From NCBI RefSeq assembly GCF_007830615.1, contig NZ_VLLI01000007.1:248001-312000 (forward strand): 64,000 bases of DNA. Reading direction: 5' to 3'. This stretch comes from Mucilaginibacter frigoritolerans (lineage in GTDB: Bacteria > Bacteroidota > Bacteroidia > Sphingobacteriales > Sphingobacteriaceae). The translations under genes and the position numbers were made by a program. Positions 27,448 through 36,385 of the stretch are shown piece after piece. Every line of letters starts with the position of its first letter. Within the stretch, counting starts at the first letter, position 1. The notes below the pieces were generated by a model, which ran no database searches, was not told the DNA's origin, and saw only the letters and a program-made list of their open reading frames with translations.

Positions 27448-27882
27448 ATGGCTCTATTTACCGACGAGGAACAACAGCGAATCCGCACCGCAATTGAAGA
27501 GGCTGAAAAAAATACATCCGGACAGATTCGGGTCTGTATTGAAAAAAAGTGTACGGAAGAGGTGCTTGATCGCGCTGCTAAATATTTCAAGCAGCTAAAT
27601 ATGCATAAAACCAGGCTCCGCAACGGGGTGCTGATTTATGTGGCCACTGTTGACCGTAAGTTTGCCATTATTGGTGATGCGGGCATTAATAAAGCTGTTC
27701 CTGAAGGTTTTTGGGATGATACTAAAGAGGATATGCTACAGCACTTTAAGTATGGTAACATTATAGAAGGCATTGTTACCGGCCTTGCTATTGCAGGCGA
27801 GCATCTGCAAAAATACTTCCCTCATGAAACCAACGGCACCAATGAGCTATCAGACGATATTGCCTTTATGGATGGCGAATAA
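27448..27882 (+). CDS. TPM domain protein, cytoplasmic-type
   Basis: A 144-residue TPM (YgcG/DUF477) domain protein without signal peptide. Typical elements are EEAEKNTSGQIRVCIEKKC, NGVLIYVATVDRKFAIIGDAGINKAVP and FWDDTKEDMLQHFK. It forms a cluster with lemA upstream and a second, membrane-anchored TPM protein eleven bases downstream. TPM domains occur in photosystem repair (TLP18.3) and in proteins of unknown role; some have phosphatase activity. No specific role can be assigned here. Confidence 0.87.
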   Translation: MALFTDEEQQRIRTAIEEAEKNTSGQIRVCIEKKCTEEVLDRAAKYFKQLNMHKTRLRNGVLIYVATVDRKFAIIGDAGINKAVPEGFWDDTKEDMLQHFKYGNIIEGIVTGLAIAGEHLQKYFPHETNGTNELSDDIAFMDGE

Positions 27883-27892
27883 ACATAAAACA

Positions 27893-28741
27893 ATGTTCAA
27901 AAAATCTATCATATTTTTTTCTCTGTTGCTTATAGGCTTTTTTGCTTTAGCACAGCAGCTACCCCCAAAATCAAACACGCTGGTTACCGATTATACTAAT
28001 ACACTTTCGGCATCCGACCAGCAACAACTGGAGCAAAAGCTGGTAGCTTTTGATGACTCAACCTCAACGCAGATAGCTGTAGTAATTATCAAATCTGTGG
28101 GCGATTACGACATTAACGAATATGGTCAAAAATTGGGACGTGCCTGGGGGATTGGTCAGCAGGGCAAAAATAACGGCGTACTTATCCTGGTTGCCATAAC
28201 AGATCGTAAGGTTACTATTCAAACGGGCTATGGTGCTGAAGGGCCATTACCTGACGTCATAACCAATCAGATCATCCAGAATGACATTACGCCACACTTC
28301 AAGCAAAGCGATTATTATGGTGGCTTAGATGCTGCCACTAATGATGTGATAAGGTACATGAAGGGCGAGTACAAAGTTGTTAATAAACCTATAAAGAATA
28401 ATGTTGATGATGACAACACCGGCAGCTACTTTATACTTATTGTTATCGTAATAGTGATCCTTATTATCATCTTCAGGAACAGGGGAGGCGGAGGCGGCCG
28501 AATTTATGGAGGCCGCGGCAGCGCAAGTCCGTTCTGGTGGTTTCTTGGTGGTTCTTTACTGGGAGGCAGCGGCGGTGGCTGGGGTGGTTTCTCTAACGGC
28601 AATGGCGGATTTGGTGGCGGCGGCGGAGACAGCGGTGGCGGTTTCGGCGGATTTGGTGGCGGCGGCGGAGACAACGGTGGCGGTTTCGGCGGATTTGGTG
28701 GCGGTGATTTTGGTGGTGGCGGATCAAGTGGAAGCTGGTAG
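27893..28741 (+). CDS. TPM domain protein with signal peptide, TM helix and Gly-rich tail
   Basis: A 282-residue protein: signal peptide (MFKKSIIFFSLLLIGFFALAQ), TPM domain (NTLVTDYTNTLSASDQQQLE, NNGVLILVAITDRKVTIQTGYG), a transmembrane helix (YFILIVIVIVILIIIF) and a glycine-rich C-terminus of about 85 residues ending GGGGSSGSW. This YgcG-like architecture places the TPM domain outside the cytoplasm. The ATG at 27893 gives the signal peptide; longer readings run into the previous gene. The tail is encoded by a 42-base tandem repeat. Confidence 0.9.
   Translation: MFKKSIIFFSLLLIGFFALAQQLPPKSNTLVTDYTNTLSASDQQQLEQKLVAFDDSTSTQIAVVIIKSVGDYDINEYGQKLGRAWGIGQQGKNNGVLILVAITDRKVTIQTGYGAEGPLPDVITNQIIQNDITPHFKQSDYYGGLDAATNDVIRYMKGEYKVVNKPIKNNVDDDNTGSYFILIVIVIVILIIIFRNRGGGGGRIYGGRGSASPFWWFLGGSLLGGSGGGWGGFSNGNGGFGGGGGDSGGGFGGFGGGGGDNGGGFGGFGGGDFGGGGSSGSW
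28604..28706 (+). repeat. 42-bp tandem repeat coding Gly-rich tail
   Basis: About 2.4 copies with starts at 28604, 28646 and 28688. Each unit encodes 14 residues of the form GGFGGGGGD(S/N)GGGF; the copies differ by one base (AGC/AAC). The repeat number could vary between strains without shifting the frame. Confidence 0.75.
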
Positions 28742-28922
28742 AAAATTAATTATGCGAATAGTTTAGTACCAGGTTTGTAAAGTGGCAGACCTGGTACGCT
28801 AAATCCCCCGATTGAATATTGTTTACAATTTCTAAACGAAAAACATTCCACTTTACGGGGCATTTCATACATTAGCAGCAATAACATTAAGCTATTAACT
28901 ATTACCCACCAATTCCCCATTC

Positions 28923-29474
28923 ATGAATTATAAAAATCTGATCTGGAAAAAACTTTCATCTCATTATTTGCATAAGGGCCCATGGGCCACACTACGGTCA
29001 GACAGATGCGAAATGCCGAGCGGACATATTGTTGAAGACTATTACGTTTTGGAATATAATAATTGGGTTAATGCAGTTGCCATAACCGAGGATAATAAAA
29101 TTTTAATGGTGCATCAATACCGGCATGCCGCCGGGATAGTTTCTTTGGAAATTCCAGGAGGTGTTATTGATGAAGGGGAATCAGCGGAACAAGCCATACG
29201 CCGCGAATTGCTGGAAGAAACCGGCTATCAGTTTGATGATTTTGAACTGCTGTGTACCATTTACGCTAACCCTTCTACAGCAAATAACCACACCACTTGT
29301 TACCTGGCTAAAGGAGGTAAAAAAGTACAGGAGCAACACCTTGATGAACAAGAAGAACTCATTGTAGAAACCTATACTATTGACGAAGTAAAACAGCTGC
29401 TGGCTGATAACAAAATAGCCCAGGCATTACATTGCACCGGGCTATTCTATGCTTTAATGAAGTTAGGGGTATAA
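28923..29474 (+). CDS. NUDIX hydrolase (ADP-ribose pyrophosphatase-like)
   Basis: A 183-residue NUDIX hydrolase. The Nudix box is GGVIDEGESAEQAIRRELLEETG with the REllEE helix that binds Mg. The surrounding sequence (MVHQYRHAAGIVSLEIPGG upstream of the box, NPSTANNHTTCYLA downstream) is like ADP-ribose/ADP-sugar pyrophosphatases, which hydrolyse ADP-ribose to AMP and ribose 5-phosphate. It is cytoplasmic and a single-gene unit. Substrate specificity is inferred from resemblance only. Confidence 0.87.
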   Translation: MNYKNLIWKKLSSHYLHKGPWATLRSDRCEMPSGHIVEDYYVLEYNNWVNAVAITEDNKILMVHQYRHAAGIVSLEIPGGVIDEGESAEQAIRRELLEETGYQFDDFELLCTIYANPSTANNHTTCYLAKGGKKVQEQHLDEQEELIVETYTIDEVKQLLADNKIAQALHCTGLFYALMKLGV

Positions 29475-29499
29475 AATTATCCCTAATCTTTTAATTTCT

Positions 29500-30915
29500 T
29501 TATTGAATTAAGGTAACCACAATTTTGCGTATGCAATTGTTGTTTTTATCGGCCACATAAATATTTCCGCTGGCATCAACTGCAATAGCCTGTGGATTAC
29601 TAAACAAGGCAGCTGTACCCGTTCCGTCAGTATATCCCGAAACATTTGCTGTTCCTGCTAATACATACAGAACATTCCCTGTAGTATACTCTAACACACG
29701 CCCAGATTCGTCTGTGATAAACAGATTTCCTGTTTTATCAATAGCAATTGCCGAAGGTAAGTTAAGTACTGTTTTTTGTATTGCACCACCAGCTACTGTG
29801 GTAGTGACACCATCAGGAGTAGTTACCTTGCGGATGGCAGAATTTGACTGATCGGCCACATAAACATTATTACTTGCATCAAGTACCAGTCCGTTTGGAT
29901 AATTAAATTCAACCGACTGGTTGGTACCATTAATATAACCGGCATTCGGTTTAATAGGGTATCCAGAAAGCGAGCTCGCAACACCTGCAGGAGTTACTTT
30001 TCTAATCACATTATTTCCTCTGTCAGTAATATACAAATTACCAGCCGAGTCAAAAGCAACATCTGTAGGGGTATCATATTCAATACTTGATGCTGTTGAT
30101 CCGTCAACAAAACCTTGATAACCATTACCTGAGAAAGTACTTACTACACCCGCTGTTGTAATTTCACGAATCACATTGTTACCAACATCAGCAACGTATA
30201 AATTACCCTGACTATCAAAAGCTAAGCCTGCCGGTGCATAAAATTCTGCAGTAGCAATTGGCCCGTTTTGTAAACCAGCATTCCCGTCTCCGGCATAAGT
30301 AGTAACCACTCCGGCCGGGCTAATTTCCCTTATCTTGTTATTATAAGTATCTGAAACAAATATATTCCCTTTGCTATCAACAGCTAATCCTTGTGGATTA
30401 TTAAAGGTAGCACTTGTTCCGGTTCCATCAGTACTACCTGGAGTTGCACTACCTGCAAATGTACTTACCGTTGCTGATAATGCTGTTAAGCTGGAGCTTG
30501 TGGTGAATTTGGTTACACCTCCGTAGCCCGTACCAAGTCCGTTAGTTGTATAAGCCCTAACATAATAGGTGGTATTTGGTGTTAAACCGGTTAATTCACT
30601 GGTATAAGCATAATTGCCTAAACCCTGAAGTTGCAATGCATCAGATGTTTTAGAATCAGCAGTTGTCGGTGTGCTATTTGTAGAGCTATAACAAACACCA
30701 TTAGCGGTTAATACAGAATAACCAAAATTGGTTATTGTACCACCACTTTCGGCAGTAGTTGTAGTAACATTTATAATTACACCATTTGTTACCACGGTAG
30801 GTATGCTGGTATCAGTTGTACCTGTTGTAGAAGATTTACTGCAACCAGTGCCTGTTAAAGCAATTAATAAAACAAATGATGGTAAAAATAATATGCGTAG
30901 TAAGGGGTTTTTCAT
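29500..30915 (-). CDS. NHL-repeat lipoprotein with Fn3-like domain
   Basis: A 471-residue lipoprotein (signal ending LTGTGCSKSS). Residues about 35-145 form an Fn3-like domain (LTGLTPNTTYYVRAYTTN). Then follow at least five NHL-type repeats, each with the phrase PxGlavDssGNiyVaD..NN.IRkit, for example NNPQGLAVDSKGNIFVSD and SNPQAIAVDASGNIYVAD, forming a beta-propeller. Such proteins are surface-exposed and thought to bind proteins or glycans; no catalytic residues are evident. It converges on the NUDIX gene, with 25 bases between their ends. Confidence 0.87.
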   Translation of the reverse strand: MKNPLLRILFLPSFVLLIALTGTGCSKSSTTGTTDTSIPTVVTNGVIINVTTTTAESGGTITNFGYSVLTANGVCYSSTNSTPTTADSKTSDALQLQGLGNYAYTSELTGLTPNTTYYVRAYTTNGLGTGYGGVTKFTTSSSLTALSATVSTFAGSATPGSTDGTGTSATFNNPQGLAVDSKGNIFVSDTYNNKIREISPAGVVTTYAGDGNAGLQNGPIATAEFYAPAGLAFDSQGNLYVADVGNNVIREITTAGVVSTFSGNGYQGFVDGSTASSIEYDTPTDVAFDSAGNLYITDRGNNVIRKVTPAGVASSLSGYPIKPNAGYINGTNQSVEFNYPNGLVLDASNNVYVADQSNSAIRKVTTPDGVTTTVAGGAIQKTVLNLPSAIAIDKTGNLFITDESGRVLEYTTGNVLYVLAGTANVSGYTDGTGTAALFSNPQAIAVDASGNIYVADKNNNCIRKIVVTLIQ

Positions 30916-31126
30916 GCAAAAAAATCAATAAGGGATAACAATCTCAAATTCTTATTACTAAAGTATAATTCAACTGCAATTATAGGCTTAATATTGCTTG
31001 AAATAAAGAATTTTAACAAATATTAACAACAGCTCCGTATTACCATTTTTATCACCTGTTTATATCTTGCAATACCCTGTTATTTAATTTAAAAAACCAG
31101 GCAATCATTTAGTTGTTATAATTATT

Positions 31127-31585
31127 ATGAAATCATTAGCAATAATATTTATGTGCTACCTGTGCTTTGCAGGCACTTGCCTGGCACAGCCGGTAAGCAA
31201 AGGAACCGTTTACGGCACAAAACCTACCCCAACACAAGTAATTGAAGCCAGCAAACTGGAAGCCTTTATGGGTAATAAAGTCCGTATAACAACTGATATA
31301 AAAGGTAAAGTTTTAAAAGTAACAAAGCAAAAAGGGGGGTGGTTTGATATTGATGCCGGAAATGGAAAGACCATCACAGCTCACTTCAGCAAATATGATA
31401 TTACTATTCCATCGGAGCTAAAGGGTCACTATATCATTGCCGAAGGCATTGCCCAAAAGCAATTTATAGCTGATGATGGGCAACATATGGCCGGTGATAC
31501 ACCTGTTGGTAAAAAGCAACATACAGTAAACGCAGACCCAAAAAGAAGTATCACTTTTGAGGTAAATGGCCTGGTGGTAGAGTAA
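31127..31585 (+). CDS. Exported DUF4920 domain protein
   Basis: A 152-residue exported protein with signal peptide (MKSLAIIFMCYLCFAGTCLAQ). The body, starting VYGTKPTPTQVIEASKLEAF, has an OB-like pattern of strands (VRITTDIKGKVLKVTKQKGGWFDI, HYIIAEGIAQKQFI) that fits DUF4920. Members contain no known catalytic motif and the function is unknown. It stands alone, with a bidirectional terminator between it and carB. Confidence 0.78.
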   Translation: MKSLAIIFMCYLCFAGTCLAQPVSKGTVYGTKPTPTQVIEASKLEAFMGNKVRITTDIKGKVLKVTKQKGGWFDIDAGNGKTITAHFSKYDITIPSELKGHYIIAEGIAQKQFIADDGQHMAGDTPVGKKQHTVNADPKRSITFEVNGLVVE

Positions 31586-31637
31586 CTCCCTGCCCCTGAA
31601 GGGGGAGTATGCTTAAAAAGATGTTTTGAGTATAAAA

Positions 31638-31671
31638 AAGGCGGATAACATTATTTAATGTATCCGCCTTT
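31638..31671. terminator. Bidirectional terminator between DUF4920 gene and carB
   Basis: AAAGGCGGATA (31638-31648) pairs perfectly with TATCCGCCTTT (31661-31671); A-rich flank on the left and T at the right make it usable from both sides. Confidence 0.8.
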
Positions 31672-31709
31672 CATATTAATTACTAATTTCCTGTTCCTTC
31701 TTTAGGGGG

Positions 31710-34526
31710 TTACCGGCTCAAGTACATTGATTTCTCTTTATACAGGTGCCTGAAGTATGGATCTTGCAGGTTAGGGATAAAGCGGATGGCTTCTCCTGTT
31801 GATTTCATTTCAGGGCCAAGCTCCTTGCTTACTTCCGGGAATTTATCGAACGAGAACACCGGCTCTTTTATCGCATAGCCCCAAAGCTTGCGCTCAATTG
31901 TAAAGTCTTTAAGTTTATTTACACCCAGCATCACTTTTGCAGCTATGTTGATGTAAGGCACATCATAAGCTTTTGCAATGAACGGTACGGTACGTGATGC
32001 TCTTGGGTTAGCCTCAATTACATATACCTTATCATTTTTTATAGCGAACTGGATATTCAGCAAGCCCAATACGTTTAATGCCTTGGCAATTTTAATGGTA
32101 TATTCTTCCATCTGGCTAATGGCACTGTCTGACAGATCGAAGGGCGGCAATACAGCAAATGAATCGCCAGAGTGGATACCTGCAGGTTCTATATGCTCCA
32201 TCAAACCAACAATGTGTACATCATCGCCATCACTTATTGAGTCGGACTCCGCTTCAGCAGCGCGGTCAAGGAAATGGTCAATTAACACACGGTTTCCGGG
32301 CAGGTTGCGTAATAAACTTACTACAGCCTTTTCAAGGTCCTCGTCATTTATAACAATACTCATTCCTTGTCCACCCAATACATAACTTGGGCGAACCAGT
32401 ACGGGGTAACCTACTTCGTGTGCCACTTCAAGAGCTTCTTCAGCACTTTCGGCAACACCATATTTAGGGTATGGAATATTAAGTTCCTTCAACAGGTCAG
32501 AGAAACGACCACGATCCTCGGCAATATCCATGTTGTTAAATGAGGTACCGATAATTTTAATACCATGTTCATGCATTTTCTCCGCCATTTTCAAAGCGGT
32601 TTGTCCACCCAACTGAACAATTACACCATAAGGTTTTTCCAGCTCGATGATTTCGCGTACATGCTCCCAGTAAACCGGCTCAAAGTATAACTTATCGGCC
32701 ATGTTAAAATCGGTAGAAACCGTTTCAGGGTTACAGTTAACCATGATGGCCTCAAAGCCCGATTCTTTGGCAGCAAGCAGGCCGTGCACGCAGCTATAAT
32801 CAAACTCAATACCCTGCCCAATACGGTTAGGGCCAGAACCCAATACAATTATTTTTTTCTTGTCGGATACGATGGACTCATTTTCGCCCTCGTAAGTTGA
32901 ATAGTAGTAAGGCGTTTTTGCCGGGAACTCAGCTGCACAGGTATCAACCATTTTGTACACCCTGCGGATGTTTAATGCTTGCCTGCGTTGGTAAACGTCT
33001 TCTTCGGTAACATTGCCTAAAATATAAGCTATCTGTGTATCTGAAAATCCTTTTTGTTTTAACAGGAAGAAGAAATCTTCAGGGATGTTATTTAATGAAT
33101 AGCGGCGCAGTTCATTCTCCAAATTCACTACTTCCATTATTTGGTTCAGGAACCAGCGGTCAATTTTGGTAGCTTTTCTTACAGATTCAATAGGCACGCC
33201 CAGGCTCAATGCATCATATACATGGAACAACCTGTCCCAGCTTGGATGCTCCAGGCTGTACATAATTTCATCCAGGTTACGGTTCTGCCTACCATCGGCA
33301 CCTAAACCGGCGCGGCCAATTTCTAAACTTTGGCAAGCTTTCTGCAAGGCCTCAATAAAGCTGCGGCCTATACCCATTACCTCACCTACTGATTTCATTT
33401 GAAGGCCAAGCTCTTTGTTGGCTCCTTTAAATTTATCGAAGTTCCAGCGTGGTATTTTAACGATCACATAATCAAGCGTCGGCTCAAAATAAGCAGAGGT
33501 TGTTTTGGTGATCTGGTTTTCTATTTCATCTAAGTTGTATCCGATAGCCAGTTTTGCAGCAATCTTGGCAATTGGATATCCTGTTGCTTTTGACGCTAAT
33601 GCTGATGACCTTGATACACGCGGGTTAATTTCTATGGCGATGATAGCCTCATCTGCCGGGTTTACCGAGAATTGCACATTACAACCACCCGCAAAATTAC
33701 CGATGGCACGCATCATTTTGATGGCCTGGTTACGCATTGACTGGTAGCAACGATCGCTCAGTGTCATTGCAGGTGCAACAGTTATCGAGTCGCCGGTATG
33801 GATACCCATGGGGTCAAAGTTCTCGATAGAGCAGATGATGATTACGTTATCATTATTATCGCGCAGCAACTCCAGCTCATATTCTTTCCAGCCCAGTACA
33901 GCTTGCTCAACCAATACTTCGTGCGTTGGTGATGCCTGCAAACCACGACTTAAAGCGGCATCAAAATCTTCTTTTTTATGTACAAAGCCTGCTCCCTTGC
34001 CCCCTAAGGTATAGCTTGGGCGGATAACCAGCGGAAAGCCAATTTCCTGTGCAGCTTCTTTACCCTCTAAAAACGAATTGGCAATTTTTGATCTGGCAAC
34101 ACCTACACCGATATCAACCATTAATTGGCGGAATGCTTCGCGGTTTTCGGTTTTTTCAATGGCTGCAATGTCAACACCAACAATTTTTACGTTGTATTTG
34201 GCCCAGATACCGCGCTCGGCTGCTTCGATACAAAGGTTAAGGGCAGTTTGGCCGCCCATAGTAGGTAATACGGCATCAATCTGTTGTTCCTTTAAAATTT
34301 GTTCGATGCTTTCGCAGGTAAGCGGCAACAGGTAAACATGATCGGCAATAACCTTATCCGTCATGATAGTAGCCGGGTTGCTGTTGATGATAGATACTGA
34401 TATGCCTTCCTCTTTTAAAGAAAGAGCGGCTTGGGAGCCTGCATAATCAAATTCACAGGCCTGACCAATAATAATAGGGCCTGAACCAATAATTAAAACG
34501 GATTTGATGGAGGTATCTTTTGGCAT
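31710..34526 (-). CDS. carB: Carbamoyl-phosphate synthase large subunit, without MGS allosteric domain
   Basis: A 938-residue CarB that uses ammonia from the small subunit, bicarbonate and two ATP to make carbamoyl phosphate for pyrimidines and arginine. Both ATP-grasp halves are present (first half with PLVIRPSYTLGGKGAGFV, second with PVLVRPSYVLGGQGMSIV), separated by the oligomerisation domain. The protein ends at PYFRHLYKEKSMYLSR, just after the second ATP-grasp domain. E. coli CarB is about 1,073 residues because of a C-terminal MGS domain that binds UMP/ornithine. Its absence implies no such feedback here. carA is not nearby. A TATCTTTG box (34644-34637) gives a leader of about 105 bases. 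Confidence 0.95.
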   Translation of the reverse strand: MPKDTSIKSVLIIGSGPIIIGQACEFDYAGSQAALSLKEEGISVSIINSNPATIMTDKVIADHVYLLPLTCESIEQILKEQQIDAVLPTMGGQTALNLCIEAAERGIWAKYNVKIVGVDIAAIEKTENREAFRQLMVDIGVGVARSKIANSFLEGKEAAQEIGFPLVIRPSYTLGGKGAGFVHKKEDFDAALSRGLQASPTHEVLVEQAVLGWKEYELELLRDNNDNVIIICSIENFDPMGIHTGDSITVAPAMTLSDRCYQSMRNQAIKMMRAIGNFAGGCNVQFSVNPADEAIIAIEINPRVSRSSALASKATGYPIAKIAAKLAIGYNLDEIENQITKTTSAYFEPTLDYVIVKIPRWNFDKFKGANKELGLQMKSVGEVMGIGRSFIEALQKACQSLEIGRAGLGADGRQNRNLDEIMYSLEHPSWDRLFHVYDALSLGVPIESVRKATKIDRWFLNQIMEVVNLENELRRYSLNNIPEDFFFLLKQKGFSDTQIAYILGNVTEEDVYQRRQALNIRRVYKMVDTCAAEFPAKTPYYYSTYEGENESIVSDKKKIIVLGSGPNRIGQGIEFDYSCVHGLLAAKESGFEAIMVNCNPETVSTDFNMADKLYFEPVYWEHVREIIELEKPYGVIVQLGGQTALKMAEKMHEHGIKIIGTSFNNMDIAEDRGRFSDLLKELNIPYPKYGVAESAEEALEVAHEVGYPVLVRPSYVLGGQGMSIVINDEDLEKAVVSLLRNLPGNRVLIDHFLDRAAEAESDSISDGDDVHIVGLMEHIEPAGIHSGDSFAVLPPFDLSDSAISQMEEYTIKIAKALNVLGLLNIQFAIKNDKVYVIEANPRASRTVPFIAKAYDVPYINIAAKVMLGVNKLKDFTIERKLWGYAIKEPVFSFDKFPEVSKELGPEMKSTGEAIRFIPNLQDPYFRHLYKEKSMYLSR

Positions 34527-34636
34527 GATCTTTTTTTATTCAAGAATATTGCCTGCTGCGGGGGACTGCCAACTTAAAATTCCGATATTGATTTGTCCGT
34601 CGGAGGACCGCAATTCGGCTTCTTCTTGTCGGGGTG

Positions 34637-34644
34637 CAAAGATA
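34637..34644 (-). promoter_or_regulatory. -7 box of carB
   Basis: TATCTTTG followed by C on the minus strand. The predicted leader is about 105 bases and contains a small GTCC/GGAC hairpin. No pyrimidine-attenuator terminator is evident. Confidence 0.55.
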
Positions 34645-34707
34645 GAAAAATATGACTATATGAGCCTTACTTTTTTACACTTTTATTGGAGATCTGAATT
34701 TATGACT

Positions 34708-35661
34708 TTATTCGGGTAAAGCAAAAGCTAATGGAATGGTATAGGCACATCTTACTGGCCGGCCAAACTGAAAGCCTGGAATCCATTTTGGAGACTCAGT
34801 TATTACCCTTACTCCTTCCTGATCAATAGAGGGGCAAACTGTTCTAACTACCTTAACACTAGTTACACTTCCACTTTCATCAACAACAAAATCAATAACT
34901 AATTTTCCTTGTATATTTTGCTTTCTAGCATCGTGAGGATAATGTATACTGGATGAAAGGTATTGGGAAAAAGCATTAAGGCCCCCATTAAATTGAGGTA
35001 CAACTTCTCTCGTTGTGTAAGTTGTGATTTGTCCATCATCAAATACAGCCTTGCCATTTATCAAATGGCCATCTTTATAATTTTCGGTATAATTAGCTTT
35101 GTGAGGCACTGCTGAATATCCTTTCCAAACCCCATCGCGCTTTCCCTCTTTTACTGCCCCCTCTTCATCTACCTGTTTAAAAGTTTCATCATAGGCTTTA
35201 TAGTGCCCTTTACCATTTTGAACAAATACCTTCCCCAATGAGTCATAATTGGCCGTTATTAAAAAATCGTCATCACTCCCATTATAAGTTCTGATAATAT
35301 ACGTTTTCCCATTGGGGTAAAATATGGTTTGTTGCCCTGTTAATTTTCCATCTTCGCTATAAAAAGAAATGCGCTGTTTGTTTCCATTTTGATAAAACTC
35401 AAGGCACTCCCCTTCAAACTTCAAAGGATTAACTTTAAAAGATTTGCCTGTTAATTTCTGCCGGCCGCCTTTATAAAACTCAGATACATTATATAAAACA
35501 GAGCCAGAATCAGGCTTGCTTATAATACGGATATAGTAAGCACTATCCATGGTAGGTACCTGTGTACCGTTCTTCTTGAAAAAGATCGTTTTTAATTGTT
35601 GTGCAAAGCTATTGCCGGCCAGCAATAATAAAATAGAAAAGATAAATACAGGTTTCATCAA
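34708..35661 (-). CDS. TonB C-terminal domain protein with MORN-like repeats
   Basis: A 317-residue exported protein starting MKPVFIFSILLLLAGNSFAQ (second Met). Residues 40-215 contain toxin_YwqK/MORN-like repeats such as GECLEFYQNGNKQRISFYSEDGKL and GQQTIFYPNGKTY. The C-terminal 90 residues are a TonB-type domain (HYPHDARKQNIQGKLVIDFVVDESGSV ... WIPGFQFGRPV). There is no membrane anchor or proline-rich linker, so it is unlikely to energise transporters like true TonB; this combination is common in Bacteroidota and uncharacterised. Confidence 0.83.
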   Translation of the reverse strand: MMKPVFIFSILLLLAGNSFAQQLKTIFFKKNGTQVPTMDSAYYIRIISKPDSGSVLYNVSEFYKGGRQKLTGKSFKVNPLKFEGECLEFYQNGNKQRISFYSEDGKLTGQQTIFYPNGKTYIIRTYNGSDDDFLITANYDSLGKVFVQNGKGHYKAYDETFKQVDEEGAVKEGKRDGVWKGYSAVPHKANYTENYKDGHLINGKAVFDDGQITTYTTREVVPQFNGGLNAFSQYLSSSIHYPHDARKQNIQGKLVIDFVVDESGSVTSVKVVRTVCPSIDQEGVRVITESPKWIPGFQFGRPVRCAYTIPLAFALPE

Positions 35662-35686
35662 AGTAATAGCATTAGGTGCTGCTAAT

Positions 35687-36037
35687 TTACTTTATTAATT
35701 TATTATCCGGATCCGGGAATACTAAAATAGGCTCATAGTTTCTGGCCTCATCCATTTCCATGTATCCGTATGACATAATGATCACTATATCACCCACCTG
35801 TGCCAACCTTGCTGTGGCACCATTTAAGCAAATGGTACCTGTACCGCGTTCGCCGCGTATTACATAAGTTTCAAAACGGGCGCCATTATTGTTATTTACA
35901 ATCTGAACTTTTTCATTGGCTATAATATTAGCCGCATCCATCAAATCCTCATCAATGGTAATGCTGCCCACATAGTTCAACTCTGCCTGGGTAACCTTTA
36001 CACGGTGAAGTTTGGATTTTAATACTTCAATTATCAT
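35687..36037 (-). CDS. panD: Aspartate 1-decarboxylase
   Basis: A 116-residue PanD proenzyme that makes beta-alanine for pantothenate and CoA. It self-cleaves between Gly24 and Ser25 (YVGSIT) to create the pyruvoyl group. Active-site residues lie nearby ([12 protein letters not shown] with the conserved lysine; [24 protein letters not shown] region with the family's GxGxICLNGA). The length is normal. A TAACTTTG box (36049-36042) ends four bases before the ATG, suggesting a leaderless mRNA. The other pan genes are not in the window. Confidence 0.95.
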   Translation of the reverse strand: MIIEVLKSKLHRVKVTQAELNYVGSITIDEDLMDAANIIANEKVQIVNNNNGARFETYVIRGERGTGTICLNGATARLAQVGDIVIIMSYGYMEMDEARNYEPILVFPDPDNKLIK

Positions 36038-36041
36038 GGGG

Positions 36042-36049
36042 CAAAGTTA
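36042..36049 (-). promoter_or_regulatory. -7 box, possible leaderless start of panD
   Basis: On the minus strand TAACTTTG, then CCCC, then ATG. It matches TAnnTTTG. Confidence 0.6.
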
Positions 36050-36211
36050 TGAATATTTTTATGTTCAAAGCTGATAGTTGACAGTTGATTGCTAATGGCT
36101 GACACTATCGCTACGCCACACTTAACAAAACCATAACAATGCATATTTTGTTCATTATTAGACTAAAAAGTTGACTCATTATGACTCAAAACTCACTAAG
36201 CAAAGAAAAAA

Positions 36212-36244
36212 TTTGGATTTTAAAATTTAAATCTCTTATCTTCG
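36212..36244 (+). promoter_or_regulatory. Promoter of the greA leader
   Basis: TTTG at 36212-36215, a 21-base spacer, and TATCTTCG at 36237-36244 (one mismatch to TAnnTTTG). Transcription would begin near 36250, about 135 bases before greA. The 36050-36211 stretch to its left shows no gene. Confidence 0.5.
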
Positions 36245-36253
36245 TTTAACACT

Positions 36254-36299
36254 AAACAAGACTATGTAGGCCTCGCCAATATAGTCTTGTTTGTTTTTA
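36254..36299 (+). terminator. First intrinsic terminator in the greA leader
   Basis: AAACAAGACTAT (36254-36265) pairs perfectly with ATAGTCTTGTTT (36281-36292) and is followed by GTTTTT. With the promoter just upstream it would release an RNA of about 45-50 bases before greA. Confidence 0.7.
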
Positions 36300-36308
36300 A
36301 GGTCATTG

Positions 36309-36342
36309 CGTCCTTCTCAAAAACAGGAGGGCGGTTTTTTTT
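36309..36342 (+). terminator. Second intrinsic terminator in the greA leader
   Basis: CGTCCTTCT (36309-36317) pairs with AGGAGGGCG (36325-36333), with two G-U pairs, around CAAAAAC and is followed by eight T. It lies 43 bases before the greA start codon. Confidence 0.65.
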
Positions 36343-36385
36343 GGGGGAAGCTCCAAAATTTTAAATTTTAATAAAACAGAGCGTT

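Noticed and set aside
34708..35661. True energy transducer TonB
   Set aside because: It has a cleavable signal but no membrane anchor or Pro-rich linker, and no exbBD genes are nearby.
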